Below are positions 42,562 to 51,943 of a stretch of 64,000 nucleotides of DNA, piece by piece. The notes below the pieces were generated by a model that saw nothing but the letters and a program-made list of their open reading frames with translations, had not been told where the DNA came from and ran no database searches. The stretch is taken from contig JANWLE010000010.1 in assembly GCA_025451035.1 (NCBI GenBank), forward strand, positions 1 through 64,000, in the 5' to 3' direction. Each line of letters begins with the position of its first letter. The first letter of the stretch is position 1. Source of the DNA: Solirubrobacteraceae bacterium (GTDB taxonomy: Bacteria > Actinomycetota > Thermoleophilia > Solirubrobacterales > Solirubrobacteraceae). Made by a program: the position numbers and the translations under genes.

Positions 42562-42607
42562 TCCATCTGGAGGTAGATTCTTGGTACAGACGGGCGCTTG
42601 CCGGACT

Positions 42608-42633
42608 AGCGCCTATATCCCCCGTTAGGCGCT
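42608..42633 (-). terminator. Hairpin at the end of the LuxR-type regulator gene
   Basis: AGCGCCTA (42608-42615) pairs with TAGGCGCT (42626-42633) around a 10-base loop, overlapping the stop codon region of the regulator. No T-run; may reduce read-through from the regulator into the cytochrome run. Confidence 0.4.
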
Positions 42634-43308
42634 CTCGCCTCGTCCCAAACCATGACGGACGATGTACGCGGCGGCCTGTGTGCGATTTTCGAGCTGAAGC
42701 TTCTCGAGGGAGTTGTGGATGTGATTCTTCACAGTCCCCTCCGTGATGAAAAGGCTCGTGGCGATCTCCTTGTTGCTGAGTCCGTCAGCCACCAGTTGCA
42801 GGACCTCCAGCTCACGCCGCGTGAGCGTCGGCGCATCGGACGGGGGGACCGGCAGGCTCGCCAGCGCGGTGCCGTCGCGGATCTGCCCGAGCAGCCGCTT
42901 GGCTATTGCGGGCGACAGGGGAGATTCGTCGCGCATAACCGCCCTAATGAGAGAGAAGAGTTCCGCGGGGCGGAGGTTCTTGAGCAGATATCCATGCGCG
43001 CCGAAGCGGATCGCGTCGAAGAGATGGTCATCGGAGTCTGACACCGTCAGCATGACGACCTTGGCGTTCGGGACCTGTTCACAAATAAGGCGCGTCCCCT
43101 CAACGCCATCCATGACCGGCATCTCAATGTCCATGACTACCACGTCGGGCTTCAGCGCACGTGCCTTCTCGACCGCCTCTAGGCCGTTCTCGGCTTCGCC
43201 GACGACTTCCAGATCTTCCTGTGTTCCAATGAGCTCGGCTATCGCCGTGCGGAAGAGCGCCGTGTCGTCGGCGAGCAGGATGCGCGTGGTGCTGGTCGGC
43301 GACTGCAC
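42625..43308 (-). CDS. NarL/LuxR-type response regulator
   Basis: 227 residues. The receiver domain has ILLADDTALF, phospho-acceptor Asp60 in VVVMDIEMPVMDG and LTVSDSDDHLFDAI. The output domain has LTRRELEVLQLVADGLSNKEIATSLFITEGTVKNHIHNSLEKL, a clear LuxR HTH. It lies directly upstream of, and co-directional with, the cytochrome run, so it likely controls that run. The gene one base upstream is only a decayed kinase tail, so its partner is probably elsewhere; the NarL-type kinase at 27562 is the best candidate. Confidence 0.93.
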   Translation of the reverse strand: MQSPTSTTRILLADDTALFRTAIAELIGTQEDLEVVGEAENGLEAVEKARALKPDVVVMDIEMPVMDGVEGTRLICEQVPNAKVVMLTVSDSDDHLFDAIRFGAHGYLLKNLRPAELFSLIRAVMRDESPLSPAIAKRLLGQIRDGTALASLPVPPSDAPTLTRRELEVLQLVADGLSNKEIATSLFITEGTVKNHIHNSLEKLQLENRTQAAAYIVRHGLGRGESA

Positions 43309-43309
43309 T

Positions 43310-43492
43310 TTAGGTTGAGCGGATCGCCGCTCGCGTGGGGATCATGGGCTCGCTGGCGATGACGCACGTGCCGCGCCCTGCGCAGAAGTCGCTCGGCGGC
43401 GCGCCACCGATCATCTCCGTGCGCCCGCGCATCGCGCGTCTGGGGCGCCCGAGGGTCTGCTCGCACCAACCGCCGGTGCCGTTGGGTCTTCC
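43310..43492 (-). pseudogene. Decayed tail of a NarL-type histidine kinase
   Basis: The frame ending at 43310 reads WCEQTLGRPRRAMRGRTEMIG and then SDFCAGRGTCVI and ends AAIRST. The intact kinase at 27562 ends FEQGGFGLHSMRERMEMIGG, SAAGRGTRVV, APIRST. The last 16 coding bases, CGATCCGCTCAACCTA, are identical in both genes. Upstream of about 43492 no kinase sequence is recognisable. The remnant is one base from the response regulator start, the usual place for a cognate kinase. Confidence 0.65.
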
Positions 43493-44051
43493 TGGACGTT
43501 CAGACTGCGCCTCCTTCACTCCTTGGGCTTGGCGTGGAGAACCGCCCAAGGTCGCGATCCGACCGAGCATGCCATTCGGCACAGGCATACTACCCACCAC
43601 GCCGCGAGAAAGCGCTCGCCAACCAATCGCCGTTTGAGGCCGGGTTGGCCTATCAGGGGTTGTTCGTCGTCTCACAGGCTCACTGCGCCTACGCCGCTTC
43701 GGCCAAAACACCAAGACCGCACCGGCTCGCTAACCCACGAGACGAACCTGATAGCAGCCCTCTCATTAACCCCTTTCAGCAGCTGGCCGCCGCGCTCAGC
43801 GGCGAACCTAGCGCCGTAACGCCAGGACAACGCCAACTGACGCCGCTCTCAATTTTCGGGCTGGGCAGCCGCCCCGCCATCGAACGGCCAACGGTGAAAG
43901 CTCACACGATCGAGCGTAGCCTCGTATTTCACCAACAGCAGGCCCAGGCAAAAAACGACACTCTCTGTGAGCGCGAGCCGACGACGCCGCGCCCCGCTGG
44001 CATGACTGAGTAAGCTGACCGCGATGGCCCTTCGCGGATTCGACAGTTAGC
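43493..44051. other. Gene-less stretch upstream of hemE
   Basis: Open frames on both strands have no recognisable domain. It is probably the eroded remainder of the kinase gene plus the hemE promoter region. Confidence 0.5.
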
Positions 44052-45182
44052 GTGCGTCCCGCCCCGAGTGACATCTCTCCCGCAGCGGATCCCCAGCATC
44101 AGGCGAGCGAGCTCAACAGCCCACGCGAAGGCGAACCCTTGCTCCTGCGAGCCTGCCGCGGCGAGCCTGTCGAGCGCGTGCCGGTGTGGTTCATGCGTCA
44201 GGCGGGGCGCTCGCTGCCCGAGTACCGGGCGGTGCGCGAGCACGCCGACATTCTGCGCATATGCCGTGAGCCGGAGCTCGCCGCCGAGGTGACGCTGCAA
44301 CCGGTCAGGCGCCTGGGCGTCGACGCGGCGATCCTCTTCTCGGACATCACCGTACCGCTCGTGGCGATGGGGGTTGACATCAAGATAGTGCCGGGAACGG
44401 GCCCCGTGCTCGAGCGGCCGATCCGCAGCATGGCCGACCTCGAGCGCATCGGGCAGTTTGAGCCGAACACGCACGCGCCGTTCGTCGCTGATGCGGTGCG
44501 CTTGGCTGTCGCCGAGCTCGAGGTACCGCTGATCGGCTTCGCGGGGGGGCCGTTCACGCTCGCCAGCTACTTGATCGAGGGTGGCCCGTCAAAGACCCAC
44601 ACCCTCACCCGCAAGCTCATGTACTGCGAGCCCGAGCTGTGGGAGCAGCTGCTGAGCCGCCTGGCCGATATCGCCACGGCGTCCCTGCGCGCACAGGTGG
44701 ATGCCGGAGCGCAGGCTGTTCAGGTCTTTGAGAGCTGGGCCGGCGTGTTGTCCGTCGACAGCTACCGCAGGTTCGTGCTGCCGGCGGCCGCGCGCATCTT
44801 CGCCGGAGTCGCTGATCTCGGCGTGCCGCGTATCCACTTCGGCGTCGGCACCGGGGAGCTGCTCGAGCTGATGGCCGAGGCCGGCGCGGATGTCGTGGGC
44901 GTCGACTGGCGAGTACCACTCGATCGCGCCCGTGCTCGCCTGGGCGCGCAGACGGCGGTGCAGGGCAACCTCGACCCGGTGGCGTGCCTGGCGCCATGGG
45001 AGGTGCTCTCAGAGCACGTCGACGCGGTGCTCGAGCGTGGCGGCGGGAGAGGGCATATCTTCAATCTCGGCCATGGCGTCTTGCCGGAGACATCGCCCGA
45101 CATGCTCAAGCGTATAGTCGAGCGCGTGCACCAGCGCAGCTCGACAGCGCAGACTACGAGCCCCACCGGGGGGGCGGACTGA
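44052..45182 (+). CDS. hemE: Uroporphyrinogen III decarboxylase
   Basis: 376 residues from a GTG. Decarboxylates uroporphyrinogen III to coproporphyrinogen III. Family marks: [14 protein letters not shown] near the N-terminus, [51 protein letters not shown] and [14 protein letters not shown]. The N-terminus before [11 protein letters not shown] is about 25 residues longer than usual. First of hemE-hemH-hemY, the order of Bacillus-type coproporphyrin-dependent heme synthesis. Confidence 0.96.
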   Translation: MRPAPSDISPAADPQHQASELNSPREGEPLLLRACRGEPVERVPVWFMRQAGRSLPEYRAVREHADILRICREPELAAEVTLQPVRRLGVDAAILFSDITVPLVAMGVDIKIVPGTGPVLERPIRSMADLERIGQFEPNTHAPFVADAVRLAVAELEVPLIGFAGGPFTLASYLIEGGPSKTHTLTRKLMYCEPELWEQLLSRLADIATASLRAQVDAGAQAVQVFESWAGVLSVDSYRRFVLPAAARIFAGVADLGVPRIHFGVGTGELLELMAEAGADVVGVDWRVPLDRARARLGAQTAVQGNLDPVACLAPWEVLSEHVDAVLERGGGRGHIFNLGHGVLPETSPDMLKRIVERVHQRSSTAQTTSPTGGAD

Positions 45183-45184
45183 CG

Positions 45185-46105
45185 GTGCCCGACGGGGTCT
45201 TGTTGATGGCGTACGGCACACCCGCGACGCTCGCAGACCTCGAGCCCTATTACACCCACATTCGGCGAGGCAGACCGCCGGAGCCGGCGCAGCTAGCTGA
45301 GCTGAGGGCCCGCTATGAGGCGATCGGGGGGTGCTCTCCGCTGCTTGAGATCACCCGCGCCCAGGCTCGCGGACTAGAACAGGAGCTGCAGGCCCGGACC
45401 GGGAAGCCGGTACCAGTGGAACTCGGCATGAAGCACTCGCCTCCGTTCATCGAGGATGGGGTGCAGGCGCTGTACGCGGCCGACATACGGCAAGTCACGG
45501 GTCTCGTGCTGGCACCGCACTACTCAGCCCTGAGCGTCGGCGAGTATCGCGACCGGGCGCTCGCCGCGGCCGAACAGCTCGATCTGTCTTTCATCGAGCA
45601 ATGGCATCTCGCGCCCAAATACATCGAGTTTCTGGCGAGCGGCGTACGCGCATGCCTGGATGACTTCCCGGCGCAGACGCGTGACCAAATCGACGTGGTG
45701 TTCACCGCCCACAGCCTGCCGGAACGCATCGTGCAGGCCGGCGACCCCTATCCGCAGCAGCTGCGCGAGACTGCCGAGGCGGTCGCTCAACGCGCCGGGG
45801 TGAAGCGTTGGTCTACAGGCTGGCAGAGCGCCGGACGCACCTCCGAGAAATGGCTTGGACCGGACATCGTGCAGGTCGTGGGCGAGCTGGCCGGCGCCGG
45901 CAGCCGCGGCCTGATCGTGTGCCCCGCCGGCTTTGTCTCCGACCACCTGGAGATCCTGTATGACCTGGACATCGAATGCAGTCAGGTGGCCGCCGCGGCA
46001 GGTCTCCCCTTCAAGCGCACCGACTCGCCGAACACGGACCCCATGTTCCTGAGCGCGCTCGCAGACGTCGTACTGCAGCGAGAGCAACTGACGGCGGCGG
46101 GATGA
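45185..46105 (+). CDS. hemH: Ferrochelatase (coproporphyrin type)
   Basis: 306 residues from a GTG two bases after hemE. Inserts Fe2+ into the porphyrin ring. GVLLMAYGTPATL opens the fold; catalytic His is in VVFTAHSLPERIV; YQSAGRTSEKWLGPD-like WSTGWQSAGRTSEKWLGP and LIVCPAGFVSDHLEILYDLD complete it. In actinobacteria this enzyme normally uses coproporphyrin III (CpfC). ATGA overlap with hemY. Confidence 0.93.
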   Translation: MPDGVLLMAYGTPATLADLEPYYTHIRRGRPPEPAQLAELRARYEAIGGCSPLLEITRAQARGLEQELQARTGKPVPVELGMKHSPPFIEDGVQALYAADIRQVTGLVLAPHYSALSVGEYRDRALAAAEQLDLSFIEQWHLAPKYIEFLASGVRACLDDFPAQTRDQIDVVFTAHSLPERIVQAGDPYPQQLRETAEAVAQRAGVKRWSTGWQSAGRTSEKWLGPDIVQVVGELAGAGSRGLIVCPAGFVSDHLEILYDLDIECSQVAAAAGLPFKRTDSPNTDPMFLSALADVVLQREQLTAAG

Positions 46106-47544
46106 GCCAGAGGCATGTCGTCGTCGTGGGAGGCGGGATCACCGGGCTGACGGCTGCCCGTGCGCTGCTCGGCGCCGGCACCGCGCCCGTGCGGGTGACG
46201 CTGGTCGAGTCCTCCGAGCGGCTCGGCGGGAAGATCCGCACCGAGCAGATCGCCTCCAAGGCGGTCGATGTTGGCGCCGAGGCGCTCTTGACGAAGGTCC
46301 CGGGCGGGCTCGAGCTGTGCCGCGAACTGGGCCTTCAGGGAGAGCTGATCTCGCCGGCGGAGAAGACGACCTACGTGTGGGCGCGCGGGCGGCTGCGCGA
46401 GCTGCCGGCAGGGATCCTCGCCGGGCTGCCGGACGGGGCCATGCCACTGCTGCGCTCGGGCATCCTCTCCCCTAGCGGCGTGGCGCGCGCCGCGCTCGAC
46501 CTCGTGCTACCCGCCGCCAAAGCGCGGGAGGACCGCTCGGTTGGCGAGCTCGTGCGTGGCAGGCTGGGACAGCAGGCGCTCGACCGGCTCGTGGACCCGC
46601 TGCTGGGGACGATCTACGCCGCCGACTCCGACAGCCTGAGCGTCAGGGCCACAGCACCGCAGATCGAGACGCTGGCGCGCAAGCACCGGAGCCTCATTCT
46701 CGCCTCGCGTGGCGTTAAACCACCCCCCTACAGCGGCCCGATGTTCGTCACTGTCGCGGGCGGCCTGCAACGGATCGTGGATCGCCTGCGGGACGAGATC
46801 GCACCCGCCGATGTGCGCCTGCAGACGCGCGCCACTCGGATCGAGCGAGCGGGCGACGGCCGCTACCGCCTTGAGCTGTCGGCGGGCGAGACGCTGTCGG
46901 CCGACGGGATCGTGATCGCCGCGCCCGCCAGCGAGGCGTCCTCGATGCTCAGCGCGTTGAGTCCCGCCGCAGCAGATGAGCTGCGCGGCGTGCGCTACAC
47001 CTCGACCGTCCTGCTGACGCTCCGCTACCCGAGCTCGGCCGCCAGAGCGCCGTTGCACGGCGCCGGCTTTCTGGTGCCGCAGAGCACCGGCTGGCTGCTC
47101 GGCGCCTGCACCTGGCTTTCAGCCAAGTGGACGCCGCTCGCCGCCGGTGAAGAGCTGTGGCTGCGCTGCTCGATCGCACGCCCCGCGATCGACCGCGCGT
47201 CCTCCCTGGATGACGAGCAGCTGACACGCGCGATCAGCGACGAGCTGACGCAGGCGATGGGCCTCCTCGGCAGGCCCCTCACCGTGATGGTCACCCGCTG
47301 GCACCACGCCCTGCCGGTGTATGAGCCAGGTCATCTGGACCGGATGGCGCGGCTCGAGGAGCACGTCTCCAAGTTGCCGGGGCTAGAGCTCGCCGGTGCT
47401 GCCTACCGGGGGATCGGCGTGCCTCAGTGCATCGCCCAAGGGAAGGCCGCCGTCGTTCGCGTCCTGTCCGAGCTCGACCGGACTATCGAGCCAGGTCGCG
47501 AGCGGAACCTCGGCGCCGACGGCGACGCCCTCACCGCTGTCTGA
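46102..47544 (+). CDS. hemY: Protoporphyrinogen/coproporphyrinogen oxidase
   Basis: 480 residues. FAD motif VVVVGGGITGLTAARALL and LVESSERLGGKIRTE at the N-terminus; VGAEALLTKVPGGLELC, VDPLLGTIYAADSDSLSVRA and C-terminal GAAYRGIGVPQCIAQGK are typical of HemY/CgoX. In the hemE-hemH-hemY arrangement it most likely makes coproporphyrin III. The final oxidative decarboxylase ChdC is not in this window. Its last 160 bases overlap the antisense sensor kinase gene. Confidence 0.93.
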   Translation: MSQRHVVVVGGGITGLTAARALLGAGTAPVRVTLVESSERLGGKIRTEQIASKAVDVGAEALLTKVPGGLELCRELGLQGELISPAEKTTYVWARGRLRELPAGILAGLPDGAMPLLRSGILSPSGVARAALDLVLPAAKAREDRSVGELVRGRLGQQALDRLVDPLLGTIYAADSDSLSVRATAPQIETLARKHRSLILASRGVKPPPYSGPMFVTVAGGLQRIVDRLRDEIAPADVRLQTRATRIERAGDGRYRLELSAGETLSADGIVIAAPASEASSMLSALSPAAADELRGVRYTSTVLLTLRYPSSAARAPLHGAGFLVPQSTGWLLGACTWLSAKWTPLAAGEELWLRCSIARPAIDRASSLDDEQLTRAISDELTQAMGLLGRPLTVMVTRWHHALPVYEPGHLDRMARLEEHVSKLPGLELAGAAYRGIGVPQCIAQGKAAVVRVLSELDRTIEPGRERNLGADGDALTAV

Positions 47545-48960
47545 GAAGATCTCTAGCGATCCACCGATCATTTCCAGGCGAGCGCGGGGCGTCGCCAGTC
47601 GCATCGGCAGCGGCTGGGGATCAATGGTGGAGAGGGCCGGCCCCTCGATCTTGATCTGGAGCCGCTCGCCGTCCGCGGCCATGCCCACGCCCAGCGTGAG
47701 CGGACCGTCGAGCGCGGCCAGCATCTCCTCGGTGACGCGGTAGGCGAGCGTCTCGGTGTCCGCCGGCAGCTGTTCGGGCAACGCCTCTGGTAAGAGCATG
47801 ACCTCGCGGTTGCGCTCGCTTCGCTCGCGCTCGCACAGACGTTCGAGCGCCGCCAGCAACCCGAACTCTTGCAGCACCGGCGAGCGCAGCGTACCGGCGA
47901 GCTGCCGCAGCTCCGCGATGCATTCGCGAACGCTGTGGCGGGCGCGCTCCAGCTGCGCCTGGGCGAGATCGTCCACGATGTCGCGCTCGAGCCGGCCGAC
48001 GACGAGCAGGGACGCCGCCATCGCTTGAGCCGCCTGCTCGTGCAGCTGACGCGCGATCTCAAGGCGCTCCTGCTCGTGCACGTCGAGAATGCGCCCGGCG
48101 CTGCGCCACTGGTTCTGCAGCCGCCGCTGCGTGTAGCGCAGGTCGGCTTGGAGCGCAGCCCGGTCGCGTTCCACCGCAAGCAGCCGATGGTTGTCGGCGG
48201 CGACCGCGGCCTGCAGGGCCAGAGCCGCTAGCAGCAGCCGCTTTTCGACGCTGAACCGGCGATCGGCCTCGATCCCGACCTCGAGCGCCCCGAAGCGTCT
48301 CTGACGCAACGTGATCGGCACACGCAAATATTTGTCAGCGGGGTGCCCCACCTCTACGGGCGAAGCACCGGCAAGCTCGACACGCACGTACTCGACATCG
48401 GCGATCCGCTTGACCTGCTCGGCGAGCATGACGCTCAGCATTTCGGGCTCCGCCAGATGCGCGAGCTCGAGTCCGGAGTGCAGCAGCTGGCGCTGCTGGG
48501 ATTGCGCGGCGCGCATGCGGTCGCTGAAGCGACCGGAAAGTATGCCGACCGCGAGCAGCGCCGTGCCGCGGGTGATTATCCCGACGACGTCGAGCGTCGG
48601 GTTATTGGATATCGGGTGAAGCGCCACCAATGCGAGCGTGCCGAACGCGGCCAGCACTCCGGCGCCTATCCCGAGCTCGAGGCCGACGAGCGCGACTGGG
48701 ATCACGAACAGCAGCCCTACGACAACCCCGCGGTCGTTGACCAGCATCTCACGCGCGAGGATCGTGGCGATGAACATCACGGCCGCGGTGCCGAGGACGA
48801 TCAGGCGCCGCTCGTGCCACCTGCGGACCGGCCCGGTCACGTCCAGCAGCTCGTAATCGGCGTCTGAGATGGCCCCTCCGGGCTTCAATTGGGGGCGCTT
48901 ATGGAGGGCGTGAGCTTTTCGCCAGGATGAGATCCTGCTTTTGCTCAGGAATGTCTTCAT
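47383..48960 (-). CDS. Membrane sensor histidine kinase (HisKA_3-like)
   Basis: 525 residues. Four or five N-terminal helices (about 45-140; LIVLGTAAVMFIATILA, VVGLLFVIPVALVGLELG), then a GAF-like domain (MLSVMLAEQVKRIADVEYVR, PADKYLRVPITLRQRRFGALEV). HisKA_3-like box: HEQERLEIARQLHEQAAQAM. The ATPase part is weak: the N-box is poor and the last glycines appear as MIGGSLEIFSDSGEGV. No partner regulator is adjacent. The C-terminus runs 162 bp into the 3' end of hemY on the opposite strand. Confidence 0.8.
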   Translation of the reverse strand: MKTFLSKSRISSWRKAHALHKRPQLKPGGAISDADYELLDVTGPVRRWHERRLIVLGTAAVMFIATILAREMLVNDRGVVVGLLFVIPVALVGLELGIGAGVLAAFGTLALVALHPISNNPTLDVVGIITRGTALLAVGILSGRFSDRMRAAQSQQRQLLHSGLELAHLAEPEMLSVMLAEQVKRIADVEYVRVELAGASPVEVGHPADKYLRVPITLRQRRFGALEVGIEADRRFSVEKRLLLAALALQAAVAADNHRLLAVERDRAALQADLRYTQRRLQNQWRSAGRILDVHEQERLEIARQLHEQAAQAMAASLLVVGRLERDIVDDLAQAQLERARHSVRECIAELRQLAGTLRSPVLQEFGLLAALERLCERERSERNREVMLLPEALPEQLPADTETLAYRVTEEMLAALDGPLTLGVGMAADGERLQIKIEGPALSTIDPQPLPMRLATPRARLEMIGGSLEIFSDSGEGVAVGAEVPLATWLDSPVELGQDANDGGLPLGDALRHADPPVGSTGEL

Positions 48961-49245
48961 CTCGTGGAAAGCGGCTCCTTGGGAGACGTTCGAATGGTGG
49001 CTTTCGGCACCTCCTGCCAGGCCGCTACCCACCCGTATTAGTGTGCTTACCCAGCTTCGATGCAGACGAGGCTGGCCGGCAAGGGGGTAAACCACCGATA
49101 CCCGGTACGTAGCTGCCGCGCTCGGTGGCCTCAAAGGACCACCCGACCACTCATGTCGCCCGCAGCAAGCGGCTTTCGCGGTTGCGGTAGCGTCCTCGTG
49201 GCCGAGATGAGACCTTCCACATGAAGCTCCGCTCAAGTCGCCGCG

Positions 49246-50568
49246 CTAGGGGCCGTCCGCGGCCAGCCAGCCGAACAGCTCGACGGTGGCGGCGTCTGTG
49301 CGCAACATGTCTGGTTCGGCCTGGTGCGCAGACATGTCGCTGCCGTTCCATGCCTTCAGATACAGACCCATGCTAGAGCGTGCGTGGGCCTGCGCTTGCT
49401 TGGCGAAGGTGAGTGCCATCGCCGCCCAGCGTGGATCGCCGGTCTGCTGCCCGTAGACAAGCATCCAGTGCAGGTAGATCACGTCGAACTGAGGGCCCAT
49501 GTTCAGACGGTAGGCAAAGCGCTCATAGGCGGCGTCGGCGAGTCGAGTGGCCTGCGCGCAGTAGGGATTGCCCGCGGCTACCAGCCGGCAGAGGAGCTCC
49601 TTTGCCTCGATCTCGACCCCCGCCACATACGGCATCGGTGTGGGATCGTTCTGTGTCCGCCAGTAGAGACCGTCCGAGTCGGCGAAGTTGGCGTCACCCC
49701 AGCTCAAGAACTGCTTGACCCTGCGCAGGTCCGCGGCGGCGAGCGCCGCACTGCCGGCTTGCTGCCATGCCTGTGCGAGCAGCCCCCCCAGCAGAGAGCC
49801 GGCGGCGAGCGCCTCACCAGACTTCTGCCCGGCGGGGGTGTGGTCGGTGTTCCACCACATCCCACCGGTGGATGAGTCCCAGCCGCGTCGTGCTATGAAA
49901 TCGAAGGCTGCCTGCGCGTCGTCCAGGAAGCGACGCTTGCCCAGTGCGCGGTAGGCGTCGATGAAGGCGATACCCCACCACGAGTTGTCGTCAAACCACG
50001 TGTTCGCCGCCCCGCGATCCCCCGGGTAGGGAGCGAAGCCTTCCACCGCCCGATCCCAGTAGGACTCCGCGCCCATATACACAGGGATCTTGGCGCCGCG
50101 CGAGAGAGAGCCTTTGCGCGCAGCCGCAGCGGGCGGGCGGGCGCCCTCGGCGAAGACGTCCAGGGCGCGGCGGTTGGCGGGCGTTGGGTCAGCGATCGTG
50201 ATGGCGCAGAGCGACTCGAAAAGCGGCACCGCCCCCCAGATCGTCGCAAGGGGATAGCGGTTGTGTGAGTGAAGGCGCTCGTCGTACCAGTGCAAGGGCA
50301 CGTTGCTATGACCGTTCCAGACGCCGTGCGCGCCGTCTCTGAATGCTTCGCGCGCCTGTCTTGCTCCACTCTGGGCGAGCGCGAGCAGACCCGACTGCTG
50401 CGTGGAGAGAGCTCGGGCTGGACGAGCGGGCACGAGCGCGAGGACGAGCGCGGCCACCCCGATGAGGACGGCCGCTCGCCCACCGCCCCGGGCATGCAGT
50501 CCAGCGAACCCCATGGCTTTACTCAAGGCGGCCTCGCTGACGAGGGGGGTCGGCGACGCTTCGCTCAT
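49246..50568 (-). CDS. Secreted GH76-family alpha-1,6-mannanase-like enzyme
   Basis: 440 residues. A signal peptide-like segment (AAVLIGVAALVLALVPARPARA) precedes an alpha/alpha-barrel. The paired catalytic Asp residues are in NTWFDDNSWWGIAF, and GGMWWNTDH, LYWRTQNDP and FDVIYLHWMLVYG fit family GH76. Such enzymes cut alpha-1,6-mannan, for example in actinobacterial lipomannan or fungal walls. Confidence 0.85.
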   Translation of the reverse strand: MSEASPTPLVSEAALSKAMGFAGLHARGGGRAAVLIGVAALVLALVPARPARALSTQQSGLLALAQSGARQAREAFRDGAHGVWNGHSNVPLHWYDERLHSHNRYPLATIWGAVPLFESLCAITIADPTPANRRALDVFAEGARPPAAAARKGSLSRGAKIPVYMGAESYWDRAVEGFAPYPGDRGAANTWFDDNSWWGIAFIDAYRALGKRRFLDDAQAAFDFIARRGWDSSTGGMWWNTDHTPAGQKSGEALAAGSLLGGLLAQAWQQAGSAALAAADLRRVKQFLSWGDANFADSDGLYWRTQNDPTPMPYVAGVEIEAKELLCRLVAAGNPYCAQATRLADAAYERFAYRLNMGPQFDVIYLHWMLVYGQQTGDPRWAAMALTFAKQAQAHARSSMGLYLKAWNGSDMSAHQAEPDMLRTDAATVELFGWLAADGP

Positions 50569-50660
50569 AGGGCCCTACCTTTTCTAGCTGGGCGCTCAGG
50601 TTGTTCTCGTTTTCTTTCCGAAAGAGGAGGATCCCTCCCGACGACTGGTTGGGAGAGGCC

Positions 50661-51341
50661 TCATGTACCAGCAAGCGCCCGGCTGCCCTGCACCTCGATC
50701 ACGCATCCGGCCCGCTCGGGGTCGTGCGGCGTGAAGGCGGTGAGTGATGCGCCAGGCTCGAGCTGCTCGAGCATGCCCTGGGTGAGGCCCTTGTGCAAGG
50801 CGCAGACCGCCGGCTGGTTTTCACTCACTGCGTCGCGGTAGGGGCAGTTCCCAAGAGAGAATGTGAGCGTCCCTTTCTCGCCCGCTCGCGGCGACGGCTG
50901 AAAGCCGAGCGCGGCAAGCATCATCTCGAGCGAGGAGTCACCGTCCCGAGCCGTCTCACCCACAAGTTCGCGGCCGATCTCCCTCCCGGTCGTTTCCATA
51001 CCGCGGACCCCCACACGACCGGACCGCATCGCGCGCGCCAGCCAGCGCCCGAGGTCGCGGTACGCGCGCGGCGGCTCGCCCGCCGGCCTAGCCCCCGGCG
51101 CAATCGCCCACGAATCCGGTGGTCGCCCCCGTCCGTTGCGGGCGCGAGACCGTACGAGCAGCCCCGCCCGCATGAGCCGCTCGAGATGAATGCGCACCCC
51201 ATTTGGGTGAAGCCCGAGACGTTCGGCCAGCTCGACTGTGCGTGCGGGTCGTCTCAGCTCGTCCAGCAGCGCAAATAGCCGCGCTCGCGTCGGCTGGGCT
51301 AGCGCGTCGCCGGGATCAACCGTGCGTGGAATATCGAGCAT
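50661..51341 (-). CDS. SufR-like winged-helix regulator with conserved cysteines
   Basis: 226 residues. Winged HTH at the N-terminus: PTRARLFALLDELRRPARTV, AERLGLHPNGVRIHLERLMRAGLL. The C-terminal half has LGNCPYRDAV, QPAVCALHKGL and DPERAGCVIEV, three cysteines in the positions used by SufR-type regulators to bind a 4Fe-4S cluster. It may sense Fe-S status, O2 or NO. An AT-rich inverted element lies just upstream (51351-51374) and a similar one lies between hemerythrin and ferredoxin. Confidence 0.8.
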   Translation of the reverse strand: MLDIPRTVDPGDALAQPTRARLFALLDELRRPARTVELAERLGLHPNGVRIHLERLMRAGLLVRSRARNGRGRPPDSWAIAPGARPAGEPPRAYRDLGRWLARAMRSGRVGVRGMETTGREIGRELVGETARDGDSSLEMMLAALGFQPSPRAGEKGTLTFSLGNCPYRDAVSENQPAVCALHKGLTQGMLEQLEPGASLTAFTPHDPERAGCVIEVQGSRALAGT

Positions 51342-51350
51342 TGCGGCGAG

Positions 51351-51374
51351 TTTTGCACAGTGACACTATGAAAA
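51351..51374. promoter_or_regulatory. AT-rich TTTTGCACA...TATGAAAA element
   Basis: Lies 10 bp upstream of the SufR-like gene start. Outer TTTT/AAAA and inner CACA/TATG halves resemble the element at 52396-52418. Possible autoregulatory site. Confidence 0.35.
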
Positions 51375-51427
51375 TCAAGGACTACACATTCGGCCCCGAC
51401 GTCCGGAATCCGGCGCCTCACTTGGCC

Positions 51428-51892
51428 TCACTTGAAGACCATCAGGGCGATGATCGCCAGCATCAGCAGAGAAGAGAGATAGTTCGCCGCCCGCGAAATT
51501 CGGTCGTCGAGCAATCCGCGCAGCTCGCTGCTGATTTCCGATCCCTCGCCCGCCAATCGACTGGCGAGCTTACGCGCCTGCTTTGGCCGTCGCCCACCAA
51601 GGCCACCGAGCGCCAGCGCAAGCACGTACAGCACGATCGCCTCGTCAACCCAGCCGGAGCCATAGCCCCAGCCGCCGAGATGCACCAGCCACAGCCCGAA
51701 GACCGGCAGCAGGATTCCACCGACGGCGACGAGCAAAACCCCGATCCGCGCGAGACCGAGCATCAGCGCTACCTCCGCCGGCGTGCGGGCGCGCCGCGCG
51801 ACTTCGAAGGTCATCCCGGCCAGTACGATGCCGGAGACGAAGAGCATCGCGCCAAGCAGGTGCAGCAGGAGCGCCATCTCATACGTGCGCAT
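51428..51892 (-). CDS. DUF2269-type membrane protein
   Basis: 154 residues, four helices. EMALLLHLLGAMLFVSGIVLAG with its conserved His is the first helix; LARIGVLLVAVGGILLPVFGLWLV the second; then the third and a last C-terminal helix. DUF2269 proteins are of unknown role, and some lie near copper or heme genes. Lies between the SufR-like regulator and hemerythrin, all on the minus strand. Confidence 0.75.
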   Translation of the reverse strand: MRTYEMALLLHLLGAMLFVSGIVLAGMTFEVARRARTPAEVALMLGLARIGVLLVAVGGILLPVFGLWLVHLGGWGYGSGWVDEAIVLYVLALALGGLGGRRPKQARKLASRLAGEGSEISSELRGLLDDRISRAANYLSSLLMLAIIALMVFK

Positions 51893-51943
51893 CTCAGCGA
51901 GATCGTGCCAGACGGTCGAGGGTAAACAGCGCCGTCGGCCGCA

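Noticed and set aside
39531-42624. GEMM-type (c-di-GMP/cGAMP) riboswitch upstream of the cytochromes
   Set aside because: Geobacter cytochrome genes can have one. I looked for the GEMM core in the 38315-38511, 36891-37312 and 42562-42624 gaps and did not see it; a covariance-model search would be decisive.
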